64,000 nucleotides of DNA from Coleophoma eucalyptorum (Eukaryota; Ascomycota; Leotiomycetes; Helotiales; Dermateaceae), in the NCBI GenBank assembly GCA_026120035.1, contig JALRME010000007.1, forward strand, positions 744,001 through 808,000. Direction: 5' to 3'. Shown here piece after piece: positions 1 through 11,205 of this stretch. A program made the translations under genes and the position numbers. The notes beneath the pieces are model-generated. The model saw only the letters and a list, made by a program, of their open reading frames with translations. It searched no databases and was not told the DNA's origin. Each line of letters begins with the position of its first letter. Position 1 is the stretch's first letter.

Positions 1-261
1 TGCAAAGGCCTGCCCGTGATCTGTTGTTATTGTAACGAGCACTTACACTGGCGAGAAATTAAACACAAGCATATACCAATATCCATGATTTGAGGCAGCT
101 TTCTCTTCTGCGGCGAGCTTGTCATCAGAAATCTGTTCGTCAGGAGTGGCAGCCTCGGAGTCTGGATAATAGCCCCAACCGGAGGTTCTATGATTGAATG
201 TTGGCCTGTCATCCAGATTCGGGCGAGAGAGATATCTGTCCAGCCCTAGCGGCTCCGTCAT
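1..261 (-). CDS. Partial gene, first exon of an unrecognised protein
   Basis: An ATG at 259-261 opens a frame of about 71 codons that runs into a perfect GTAAGT donor, whose first base is at position 46, so the coding part is 261..47. The peptide is hydrophilic with an acidic, Ala/Glu-rich middle (DEQISDDKLAAEEKAAS) and an aromatic end (HGYWYMLVF). It has no signal peptide and no motif I recognise. The rest of the gene would lie to the left of the window. The consensus donor exactly where the frame would otherwise stop is the main support. No function can be given. Confidence 0.4.
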
Positions 262-1177
262 TGGTGTTGTTGCGAATGGGAGTTCCTTGCATAGATGCCT
301 CGTGCTGATTAGAAAGGGATCTTGGCACCAACCAGTTAATAAAGAGCCGTTTAATATCGTTGAAAAGCCATTTCAGGAATCAGGAGATCTCGAGCGAAGC
401 AAAAAAAGATACGTCAAGAAATGGTTCACTGCCATGCCGAAGACTCACGACGGGTCGGGTTCGGCCTTCAAAGCCAAGAGGAGCCAGTCCCGAGCCTCGA
501 CATATTTGGGAAGGACAATACGTAGTCACCGAGAAGGAAAACTCCACTCTACGGAAGCTTCAGAAAACATCCAACCGTTGGCGTAATTTTTGCCCTGAAC
601 CGGCCATGCACGTAGCGCGCTGTGATCGGTGCGTCGGCACACCCGTCGCTTAATGCTTTGTTCACCTAGACCGTTGAGATTGGGCTCCTTCGTGCTTTCG
701 AAATTACCGAGTTTGACGGCATCTTGACTTCGGAGACGGACATAACTCGGTGTTGCTGGTTATTGTGGAGATTCCGGCAGGTCCTCCTTACTCGCCGTGT
801 GGCCGTCGCCTTTCGTTTGCTTCAGATAACAAATCTCAGGGTCTTGCTTTCCATATTAGGGCTGAAGGCGAACGTGCCACCCGAAGATATGCGGCGAACG
901 TCATGGACGACCCTTAGACGAGCAAGAACAGCTGCTGCCTGTACACTAATGAGTCTATATTTCGGTCATACGGCAGAAGATCGTGCTATCTCTGTCCTTA
1001 TGCTATGCTGACAGAATGATGCACTTTCTGACAGTTTAAGATACTAACACGACGTGGCCAACACTTGACCCACCAGGAATACAATATATTTCCTGCTCCG
1101 CTCTGGAACCCACACTTCTAACGGGACGCTTTACAGAACCCGACACAGACTTTCGGGAAAGATTGTGCTATGTCCAC
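262..1177. other. Stretch without a supported gene
   Basis: Several overlapping frames of 60-130 codons exist on the plus strand, but none has a recognisable motif, promoter or splice context, and they overlap each other in different frames. I see no RNA gene or repeat here. It may hold the promoter of the partial gene that leaves the window on the left. Confidence 0.4.
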
Positions 1178-1576
1178 TTAAGGCAACTGCTTAACGACTG
1201 CCAAAGGGAGATCTTTGTTCTGCACTAAACTCTTGTCAGTTTGGATCTGGAGAATGTCCCGCAACTTCCCCTTGGACTTCTCCGGCTGCGTCATAAATCC
1301 AATATCTCCCTTAGATATCCTCATTTTCTCTTCGCGAAGACGAGCAGCAGTCGTTGCAACATGTGCTAGATTATCACTAGGATTGAAACCTACTTCCAGA
1401 ATATCATTTTCTCTGGCTGCTTCAAGCGCAGACTGATCGATACCGGCAAACGAAAACTGTCCCAAATCAAATTCGAACCAGAGGGGTAGTTTGTTCGAAC
1501 CCCATACCCACGAGCTGTATCCATGGAGAAACCCATCACGCGGCCATCTTGACCCTCCGAAAGACCGCTTGTTCAT
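1178..1576 (-). CDS. Hypothetical ORF, possibly a gene fragment
   Basis: This is a 132-codon open frame. Its amino-acid composition looks protein-like (for example LPLWFEFDLGQFSFAGIDQS, then a charged helical stretch with AARLREEKM). I do not recognise the family. It has no signal peptide or membrane segment. The start is the first ATG and is uncertain. The frame could be the last exon of a larger gene or a relic, because the neighbouring frames at 1.6-2.0 kb show no continuation I can justify. Confidence 0.3.
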   Translation of the reverse strand: MNKRSFGGSRWPRDGFLHGYSSWVWGSNKLPLWFEFDLGQFSFAGIDQSALEAARENDILEVGFNPSDNLAHVATTAARLREEKMRISKGDIGFMTQPEKSKGKLRDILQIQTDKSLVQNKDLPLAVVKQLP

Positions 1577-2693
1577 GCCCCTATGGCGTGATGGACCCTT
1601 GTGATCGACGATGCAACGGATATGCTAAACTAAGCAACCAGCTTCAGTGCGGAGCTGTAATAGCAAGAATTCCAAATCTGGGGACTCGTGAGCAACTGCC
1701 ATCCTTACAATTCCCCCGGTCATTCGGTACCATCGTCTCGGCGATGACAGCACCGGAGGAGGCCCCAACATGATGGTCGGCTCAGAGGATACTGATGATT
1801 TTAACCGACCGTCGGCATCGTCGGAAATCAGTGATGAGATGATTGGAAAAATCCTATACACCACAGAGGCGACTCTTGGAGTATTCGTGTTGATACCAGT
1901 AGACGGCAGTGAGGCAAGCGGTAAGATGTTTGGTGGTATTATGGAAAATGCTTCCGCGGCCATTAGCGCCAGGGATGGAAGGCAGAAGGGACCGCTGCCA
2001 AAGATTTGGTATTGACAGAGGTACTGGGGACGTTGACAATGAGTATCTTGGTGATTGGATGTTAATTAGCACGTACTCGTTAACCAAACTGGGTTCAGGA
2101 ACTAATCATGATAGAAGATCGACCTTTACGCGGGAATAACAAGAAGGAACCCTCGCTACAGCAAGCATAACGGCTTCTTTATGCCAAAAGTTGTGACGAT
2201 TCTGCGATTTCCCGATCTCTACGCTCGGCTGCCCATTCGGATGCATATTCGGCTGCCCTTTCGGATCCTATTTATGGCAACCAATGAGGTATAGGCCGGA
2301 CCCAGCCCTTCTATAGCTCGATTTCTGCTATTATAAGCCGCACTACTATAATTGATATCGAAGGCCTTAGAAGCGTGGAGAGTGAAGGGGAAAGGAACGA
2401 AACTAGGCAATGTGGATTCTGAACCTGAGACTCCATCTTTTGATTCGTTGCCTAGGAAATCATGATGTGATAGAAATATGACAAACTCATTATACGCAAT
2501 GATTATGGATTAGATGATTTAAGTCCGCTAAAGGCCTGTTCTGTTGTTTGATGATAATGAACCTGTAAAAGCCTTATATTCTGAAAAATACAGAGAGCTG
2601 CACAATGAGCTTATTTAGTCAAGATGCATGTCCAATCTCTGTATCGATCCCTTTTGCCTCAGACCATTATGTGCTTGAAAAGTTAGACATCAA
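1577..2693. other. Stretch without a supported gene
   Basis: Short open frames occur on both strands at 1.6-2.1 kb, overlapping and mutually exclusive. None carries a recognisable domain. From about 2400 to 2693 the DNA is AT-rich and holds the 3' flank of the MFS gene. Nothing else is seen. Confidence 0.4.
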
Positions 2694-4615
2694 TTATGCT
2701 TTGGTCTCGATATGAATCACATCGCTCTTTGCTTCCTCATCACTGCCAGTCTGAGCAAGGAGTTCTCTCTTGGCATCTCTCTTCTGCAGAAAAAGGCCGA
2801 GCATGAACAATGCCCAAACCATAAATACAAAAACAAGAGTCACTGCATAACCCTTGGTCCAACGAGGTGCTACGCAATCCATTAGCTTCTTTTATGCAAA
2901 GTTCTTTGGATCTAGACATACCTTCTAGGACCGGAAACACAAGAATTGGATAGAATGCATTTACAGCCCATCCGAATGTAAGCTAGAGCACAATTTAGCA
3001 AACCGGGTAGCATTACAAGAAGACGAAACTTACCATTGCCCCAGTAGTAAATGCACGTGCTTCAGAGTCATCTTTCATAATGACATTCACCCATGGAATA
3101 AGAATTGGTGTTACCGGAGCAGTGAAACCATACAAGTAAAAGCACAAGACTAGAAAAAAACTTGTTAACATCCAATGCCCTGGTTTCTTTAGCATGAGAC
3201 AACTTACATTTTAAACCGGTCGGAATATTCCAAATAAGCATACAGATGGTCGCAAACATCAGGATCCATTGGTTGATGGTTATGATCCATCCGATAGGAT
3301 AGAGCATGCAAAGAGAGGTGAGAAGGACGGTGGAAACAATCGATACTGCTGATACACCAGTTGGAATGGTATTGATCTGTGGAATCGTCCATCCTTTCCC
3401 ATGCGCGGCTTCCGACTTAAGCCAAAGGGCCATCTGACCGTTCGGGTACCCAGATGACAAAAAGCTGAACATGTTAGAGATATAACAACACCACCATCTG
3501 ACATCGTTTGACTTACAAGGTATAAGTCAGAACCGCAATATAGAAGTGCCAATGAGTGAGCACTCTCCGTAGCATGATCTTGATCTTGGCAATATCCATC
3601 TTCACACTATCTCGAACACCTGCTTCGTGCATTCTATCCCTGGCGAGCTGGTACATTTCCCCGCTCAACCACCATGGCTTACCACTTGCGGGTAAACCGG
3701 GGAAAACAAAAAAGCCGAGGATCGCAATGGGCAGGCTGATACAACCATCAATGATGAAAAGCCATCTCCAGCCAGCCATACCGAGCTTGCCAGAAAGATT
3801 CGTGTATGCAGCAGCTTGCAAGTACCCGCCAAACATAGCACCAGCGTTATTACAGACATACCACACACCGGCGCGTTTGAATAGCTCTTCGGGTCGATAC
3901 CATGAAGCGAGCACATATAAAGACCCCGATGCTACGGGCGTTTCAAGAATTCCTAGCAGGAAGCGTAACCCGTAGATCTGGCTGGCGCTGCCCAGGCGAC
4001 TCTGCGCAAAGGTAAGAACAGACCAAGCAACCTCGCAACTAGGGAGAAACCATCGAGCCCATCCAGGTCGAGAAAGTATTAGTAAAGATGGGACTTGGAA
4101 GACCAGGTATCCGATGTTGTAGAATGTGCCGAAAAGAGAGTATCTGCAGCAGTCAGCATTTGGATGCTGTCTGAAGGCTGCATCAGGGACGCTCCCAAGA
4201 ACCTACTGATTGCTTTCCAACTTCAATTCTTCCTTCATACCTGATACGTAGGCATTATTGATATTTGACTGATCCAACCATTTCAGAAAGACTGCCCAAA
4301 GAAATCGTAAGCACAAACTTCAAGCATATTGGGCTAGGAGGACCAACACATCAGCCCAGTGAAGGTTATAAGAAACCCATCAAGCCTCCGTAAAGTCTTC
4401 CTCTCGAGTGCAGAGTAGTACTTAGGATACCAGTCGAAAATATAGAACCAAGCGTTCTTGTACGACTTTACTGGTGCTGGTGAGAGCACAGATGTATGAG
4501 CTTTCTCTCCGTCATCAACAGCATCGCCTACGACATGTGTAGATTGATCTGCTGCGATTGCGGTCCGTGACTCCTCGTCTGCGGCGACATGAGCAGTAAC
4601 CTGATACGAAGACAT
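2694..4615 (-). CDS. MFS transporter, allantoate/pantothenate (Dal5/FEN2) type
   Basis: A plasma-membrane anion:cation symporter of the major facilitator superfamily, the group that carries pantothenate, allantoate, nicotinate and related carboxylates. Exon 1 (4615..4348) encodes a hydrophilic cytosolic tail ending [14 protein letters not shown]. Splicing then gives [20 protein letters not shown], the family hallmark of the first transmembrane region. Later exons give [38 protein letters not shown] and [20 protein letters not shown]. Further exons supply the C-terminal helices, and the last ends in a charged tail (HIETKA). I count about six or seven exons, all with good GT/AG sites. The substrate cannot be read from sequence. 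It lies beside the DUF2264/GH88 locus and could carry an acidic sugar or simply be a vitamin carrier. Confidence 0.88.
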
Positions 4616-5345
4616 GGCGAATTGGCAAGAGACTTGAGTTCTGAGACTGACGCGAAGGTTGGACGCAACGTTAGAAATCTATATAGGCCGCGCTCGACTC
4701 CAATTAAAATGCGGGCGTGCTTGGTCGTGGAAAGGCTGTCAATTTATCAAGGGTATATATATGCATCTCGACCATTATCAACGCTGCAGATTCTTGTCCA
4801 CGAGGCATGTCCTCTTTGAAAATCCAGTAAGAACGTACGATTCGCAGCCAAGCGTAGAGAGAACATCATTCATCCACGGGAGAAGTTGGACATAGTGCCG
4901 GGCTGACTTCGCCCGGCCCCGAGACTGAAAATTCCCTGTTGGAAATACGGGGTCTGGAGAATATTGTCGCCTCCGCAAGCCCAGAAATCCGGGGAAGCGT
5001 GGAGATAAGTTGTGGCCTACCAAACATCCGATCTCTAAACCTTGCCTCCTATCACACCATTACTTGCTTTGCTAAATGATCCTGCTGGAAGAATCACGCG
5101 TTACTACAATCAGTGCCGAGGTAGAAGCGCATCAATCAAGCACCCTGGTCAATACCATACATTTGTGGTCGCTTATTTTGCTTCTATGACCTGTAAGGAA
5201 GGCTAGGTGGCTGATAATATATCTTCATTTGTTAAGTTTCATCAGCCACGTAATGTTAAGACCTAATTCTTGCTTGCATCATATATTGTCTAAGCTTTGG
5301 CTTTCAGGAGATCTTTCCCAATACTCTATTCTAACTACTGTATAA
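4616..5345. other. Intergenic, promoter side of the MFS gene
   Basis: This is the upstream region of the MFS gene and the downstream region of the DUF2264 gene. A TATA-like run (TATATATA) lies near 4753-4760, about 140 bases upstream of the MFS start. No gene is seen. Confidence 0.4.
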
Positions 5346-7627
5346 CTACAAATGGATAGCAACAATTCCGTCTTGTTCATCCTGCCCAAATTTCAAGATA
5401 GGTTTGTCCTTCCATTCCGCCAGAACCTGAGTTGGGTTGGAAAGCAGCTCAGGAGCACTAATTGCAAATACCCCCGTAATTAGCATGGTTGGCTCCTGCT
5501 GAGCATTGAGGGTCAATTTTTGCCGAACTGTTGGAATTAGACTTCGAGGCGTCATTAAATTTGTGTTTGAATCTGGCTTCAAGACCACACCTTGTCCCTG
5601 TGGCTTGCTTAGTCGAACGATCCCACTGATACCGGAAGACGAAAACACGATTGATGAGCGCTTGTCTTCTACAGTGCATTCGAGCATGCCTCGATGATTA
5701 GTCTCAACCTCCTCGATTCTTTTCTCAGGCAATGCTAGTCCAGACTCTTCTTGATATGAGTTTACAGCAAATGCTCCTTCGCTAGTTTTGATGTCAACAT
5801 TGCCAAATTCTGCTGAGCGGGACGAAATTTCATGAATCCGGACATGCCAGTGAGGCCAACGAGATGTTGGTGAAATGAGTGTTGTCTTCACTTTAACTTT
5901 TGAAGCTCTGCTTGGTGTCCATGTGTTAATTATAATTGGAATCTGCATTGAATCAGTGCCGAAGCCTTTCAATTTGGCACATCCAAACTCCGGCTCGTCG
6001 CTTTTCCACCTTACTTTCCACGTATCACCATCGTCTTCGCTGACTGCCAGAGTATTATCTGGGGCAATCTGTTCCAAGAGAGTGCCCGTAGGTACGCTGA
6101 ACCCAAAGGACGAGGAATACGCGAACTTGCAGTATTTGGCCTCGCTAGCTTTTATCGGCCATGGACAAAACTGGCCCGACGACAACAAGAAGTGGTGGGC
6201 TGGAGCATGTATCAAGATTTGACGAGGCTTTTCGAGAGCCTTTGTGTATAAATTTTCATTTTGTACACCTTTATTGTCCTTTAAAGCTTCAGGTACCGAG
6301 AAAGATAGAGGATGAAGTCTCTCAATGCACGTCCAGAATTCATGGTCTGCTGGTAGAGCAATGGCAACGAGACTTTTCATACACCAGTACGGTGATTGTG
6401 GAGAGTTGTAATCCTCGGATAGATATGCGTTCGGATATGAGAACCCAATATTCAGCGTGCCGTTAGAATGAAAAATCTCTGGCTTTTCCGACCACCATCG
6501 AAGATGGCGTAGGAGAAGTCCTTTTACATGACCGAGAGTTAGATCAGCTGGTAGAGGGATCTCTGCAAGAGCTACCATTGCCCAGAAGCCGCCCATTGCA
6601 AATCTATACGTGAGACTTCTTCCGAAGGGTATTGCGGCACCTGTTTACCAATCAGTACTGGTTTCGGTAAAACTTCGATGAGCAATCCTGATAATCAGCC
6701 GGAAAAGAAGGAGTATAATCCAGACCTACCATTTTCATCAAAATAGAGTAAAAAGTCACTAGCAAATAGTCTTGCCCGCTCCCTGAATCTTGCACATCTG
6801 TCAGGGTCCAGGTCGGCCGCATACTTCACATACAATAGCTGCGAGAACTGTATAGCGAAGCTTCCTGAGTAATAGTCTACTTGTCTCCTGTCATCACCCC
6901 ATGAGCCATCTGATGACCAGCCGCCACCCATGTGATAGGATTCAAGTGCATCGAGATCATTGTTCATGGCAATTTTGATACTTTCGTATGAGACTGCTCC
7001 AATTCTAACCAGAGCTAAGTTTGTAAGAACTCGAAACCATAACCAATTTGTCGGTGGCATCTCCTTGTCATTTATGCTGGATAAATACGAAGTGACGTTC
7101 TCCCAATTTTTCTGACTGTTCATATCGGCTGAGGAGTTGCATTTTCCATACTGTGCTGGAAAGAAAGCTGCAGGTGCAGACAGAAGTGCAAAGCTGACGA
7201 TTTCCATCTCGACCATCCTTTGGTCCATATCTTTAATGGGGCCCCAAAATTCTCCGTTCGGGCCTCCTGGCAGGGTAGAATCCGTTCCAGCGAACAGGCC
7301 TTGTACCCAGGTCTTTAGTTCTTCCAGAACTTCGCCATCCGCACCGTATCCCGAATCAGATGCTAGAAGAGCCCCGACCCCCCATAGTGGTCTTGCAAAG
7401 CCTTCTAGTTGAGCCGCAGTCTCATCAAAGTGTGCTCCAGTTGATACAGGAACTTTTACCCTTGCACCTTTTGGAGACTTGTACGGACCCAATGCATGCA
7501 AGAGAGCAAGGGTTGCTTCAATACAGTCCTCTCTGGTCTGGAAAGCGTTTCCAGAGAATCCTGGAAGAGCTGGCATCGTTAAATATCGAGGGGTAGTTGG
7601 ACAGATACTGGGTAATACAAGGACCAT
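5346..7627 (-). CDS. DUF2264-domain protein, probable cytosolic glycoside hydrolase
   Basis: There are two exons, about 7627..6730 and 6640..5346, with an 89-nt intron. Splicing restores the signature AAIPFGRSLTYRFA in one frame, which proves that the two open frames are one gene. The N-terminal half is an (alpha/alpha)-barrel-like region (PALPGFSGNAF, GFARPLWGVGALL, LWFRVLTNLALVRIGA, DGSWGDDRRQVDYYSG). The C-terminal half is the beta-rich domain of the family. DUF2264 (PF10022) proteins are, as far as I recall, grouped with exo-beta-glucuronidase-like enzymes (GH154); that link is from memory and not shown here. There is no signal peptide. The true start may be the internal ATG at 7576-7578 (MPALPG). 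The gene is divergent from the Zn2Cys6 regulator, with 459 bp between, and a GH88 gene follows the regulator, so a role in uronic-acid oligosaccharide breakdown is likely. Confidence 0.85.
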
Positions 7628-8086
7628 AGTATGAAGCTGCTGGCTTCAACTACAGACAAGGGATTCCTCCCAGGCAGGATGATACATTTAAGCTAAGGAA
7701 AGCCTCAGCATATGTCGTGCATAGAGCTTCCGGAGGAAGAACCTGTTGGATGTTGGATGTTGTGAACCATGGGCAGGAAATCGGGCATCGGGTAATGTAG
7801 GTCCGCTGGCAAGGATTGTCATCTCCACGGGGCGTCGTGCATGTCCGGCCTAGAATGCTGGGGTTCGGTTGAGATGGATCTCCATAATTGCGTGCAATGC
7901 TACTCCATACTGTGCCACACCGCGCCGTGACTCGCGGGAATGCCTCAATATTCTTATGGTTGGATGCGGCTTTGCAATGTGCCATGATACCTCTACCGCC
8001 TGTCTCCCAGAACTGGCAAGTGAGGTCTTGACGGAGACCTGCCTCACTACAGGCACCCATGCACCTTTTCCAGCGTCTGCAGCATC
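7628..8086. promoter_or_regulatory. Divergent promoter between DUF2264 gene and Zn2Cys6 regulator
   Basis: This 459-bp shared region separates two divergently read genes. Several CCGG/CGG triplets are present (for example TTCCGGAGGAA near 7728 and GTCCGGCC near 7842), the sort of half-site Zn2Cys6 proteins bind, but no clean CGG-Nx-CCG pair stands out. Co-regulation is an inference from the head-to-head layout. Confidence 0.4.
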
Positions 8087-11000
8087 ATGGAATCGTTTCA
8101 CCCCGCAGGAAGCAACTTGTCATCCACTGCGACTGCTGATCTAGTCGGTGATGACTTCTCGGCTTGTCAATCTTGTCGGAGACGAAAACTGAAGTGCTCA
8201 CGTGAAATACCCAATTGCTCTCACTGTCAACGGCTTGGTAAGTTGCACTTGATCCGCTGTGAGGGCTTATACTGAACCTAATTCTAGGAGAAACTTGCTT
8301 GTATGATCGTGCAAAGCAAAAACCTGGTTTCAAAAGTGGCGTCATCAATGGCCTGAATCGACGCTTAGGTACGCAGATTTGTGATCACAATGCTTTGCTC
8401 TGACTTCTACACAGAACTGCTTGAGCGGATTTTGCTAGATGAAAGCGGGTCTCCAAAGACACGATTTGTTGACGAGGAGAACTCAGGATTTCTCCATCGT
8501 GAGTTTCCGCCTTCGTCAAATTCCCCGCAGTTCTCAATACATAGCGCTACTGCACAACCTGCACCGCAGCATGGCCTGGACCCAAGTAATATCTCTCGTG
8601 CCAAGACGCGTGATGGCGATGGGGAACACAACATTTCCCTTGGATCTACTGGAGGACTACAACCAGGCAATGCTCGCAAACGACAACATCTAGAAGATGG
8701 ATATGAAGTGTCTAGTAATGTCTTTGACAACCCTCTTCCACCCGATACACTGATGCGTATTGCTGTCAAAACTTTCTGTGATATACAGCATCCTTGGATA
8801 CCATTCTTGCATCTTTCTCGATTTCGCGATCACTACCTCCTCAATGGTGTTACCAGTCCAGAAAATTGGGTTATTCTTCATGCCATTGTGGTTGCCGCCA
8901 TCAATCACATTTCAGAAGATGAGAGTGGTATAGATCGGGTTGATATGGAAACATATGCCATAAGCTCGCAGAAAGTGGTCATGCTCACAGCTATGGACTC
9001 TCTGAGTATTGAGAACATCCAAGCTTTAATAATCATAGCTTTTCATTATGTAAGTACGAGTTTACAGCTTTGGATATCATGCTGATCTGCTTGGACAGAT
9101 CGGGAGTGGTAATATTTTCAAGGCATGGCCCATAGTAGGGTCATTGACCAGGACAGTTCAGTATCTCCAATTAACTGCAGAGCCAGATGATACTTGTCTA
9201 CCTTCCTTGTTTCCGCCATTGCTTTTGCTTGAACCGCCCTGTGACTGGACAGAGTCGGAAGACAGACGGAGGATATTCTGGAATGTTTTCCAGCTAGACA
9301 GGTTTGTCGATTCAAGTCTCGTTGTATGTCAACCTCTTACGATTATACAGGTTTTGTTCTGTGACAACAGGGTCAGTGCGATCGACTGTTAATTTGTTTG
9401 ATTTCATGCTGATACCGTGCAAGCTGGAATCCCAGTCTCACCTCCGCCGACGTACATTGTCGACTTCCATGTGATGGTGGTCTTTGGCGTAGGCAAGAAG
9501 CTGTAACAACTCCATACTTTGGTATTTGGGATAAAAGAGCAGCAAAAATTGGAAAATCGTTGGCAACTATACCAACGATGTATAATGAGGAGCCAAATGT
9601 TGAAGGCAGCGGAAACAACATTCCAAACAAACTTACTCCTGCAGATATCTCAAAATTGGGCGCATTTGCATATTGCATCGAAGCCACAGAATCTCTCAGT
9701 CAAATCACGGAGTTCTTCCTACGACAAAGTATTGATGTGCAAAATCAACAAGGGGTGAATTCTTGGCTGACGCGATTTAAGGAGCTGGATTTAAGGCTCG
9801 TTCAGTAGGTGATCCGATGTTATCATTTAAGTACAGATTTCTGATCTTTTTCAGCTGGAAAATGTTTCTTCCTCAAAAATGGCAGGATTCAAACATCTCA
9901 CAAGATAAAGCCTCAATAAGCATGGATCCGAACCTCACCTTGGCACATATAACCCACAACACCTCGACGATACTTCTCCATCAGCATATTGCTTTCCCCC
10001 CGAATAATCTGAAGATGCTAGTTAGACTTCCAAGTGTCTGTAGTGCCGAAACTTGTCAATTGGCTGCAAGAGAAACAGCATCAATTAGTGCCAAATACCT
10101 GAAGCACACAACCCACGGCATCACAAATCATCACTTTGCCTTTTGCGCTTTCATAGCTGCGCGTATTTTACTAGGTTAGTAATCTAGTGATATCTTTGGA
10201 TACCATCGCTGATAATTTTTACCCATGCAGTCTGTTGGCGTGTTCAATCTTCAAAGCTGGATCCAGCCTTTGGATGCCTCGTGAACAGTCTCCAAATCAT
10301 GTCTGTTCGTTGGAACGGATACCGAAATGTCACCAGAGGAGAGACGGGTACTGCTCAGCAGCAGAATCTTGCGGGACAGTATGCACAATATCTTATGGAA
10401 TTACAACAAGAATGCATAGACTCGCCTAGTTTTGAGATTGATGCTGATTTAGGCTGTCTTTTACCACCTTCAGCTATCCCCGATCGATTCCGGGGATGTC
10501 GGTCAACAAGACTACCCTCCTGGGTTCGGTCAAGACGCAAGTGCAGTTTGGATGACGAGAGGGCTACAATCAATCGACAATATGGCAGACAGCCTAATGC
10601 AACAACTCCCCAAGCAAGGCCACAAAGGTCAAACTCATCGTGGTCTCCAGTAGCTATAGGTGACACTAATACCCAGTCTCACAAAGGGCTCAGTGATATT
10701 GTGGGGATGGAGAAAGCCATGAGTGTGCAAAAACGAAATTTTCAGCAGCATCAACTACAAACGTTGCAGACAGCTAATCAGCATATAATTGCTCCAACGG
10801 GACACTCTGTCAATCAAGTTTTATCCTCGCCAGACGTCCAAATACCGGGAGTCATAGACAATGATCTTATGGCTACCTCATTCGAATTATTAGGCCAGGA
10901 ATTCTTAGGCATGGACCGCGTTATCACACTGGACGGTGCAAATTTTGATCTGCACTGGAATGGATGGGATGACTCTGCGTATCATTTCCAGCGTGAATGA
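8087..11000 (+). CDS. Zn2Cys6 transcription factor with fungal-specific TF domain
   Basis: I reconstruct eight exons (8087-8237, 8288-8368, 8415-9049, 9099-9301, 9351-9371, 9424-9804, 9855-10174, 10231-11000) that read through in one frame. Residues 27-54 form the binuclear zinc cluster: [11 protein letters not shown], then C-SHC, with the sixth Cys (GETC) supplied by exon 2. The middle is the fungal-specific TF domain (PF04082). Its hallmark [20 protein letters not shown] is followed across a tiny 21-nt exon by RFCSVTTG, then [19 protein letters not shown]. The C-terminus is Gln/Asn/Ser-rich, as in activation regions, and ends near a Trp/Asp-rich patch. It acts in the nucleus. It lies between the DUF2264 gene (divergent) and the GH88 gene (convergent), so it is the natural candidate to control them. 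Confidence 0.87.
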
Positions 11001-11205
11001 ATGGCTTTCGTGCGAAATTCATACAGCCCAATGCTGTCTCCAAAAGCTGCTGGGGTTTACATACTACTTCTATGCTGATTCTAAGACGATAGATATATAC
11101 ATAATACTTACCGTTGGATGATCTTTGTCTTTCCGCTATGCAATGGCTAACAGTGAAACAATCAAGCAAATGACCTGGCAGGAGTCTGTGTTGGACGTCC
11201 AAATA

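Noticed and set aside
194..1011. Overlapping plus-strand frames of 95-130 codons near the window start
   Set aside because: They overlap in different frames, have no motif or promoter, and read like random sequence.
1625..2139. Frames on both strands at 1.6-2.1 kb
   Set aside because: Plus and minus frames are equally open, with no domain, splice sites or conserved-looking composition to choose between them.
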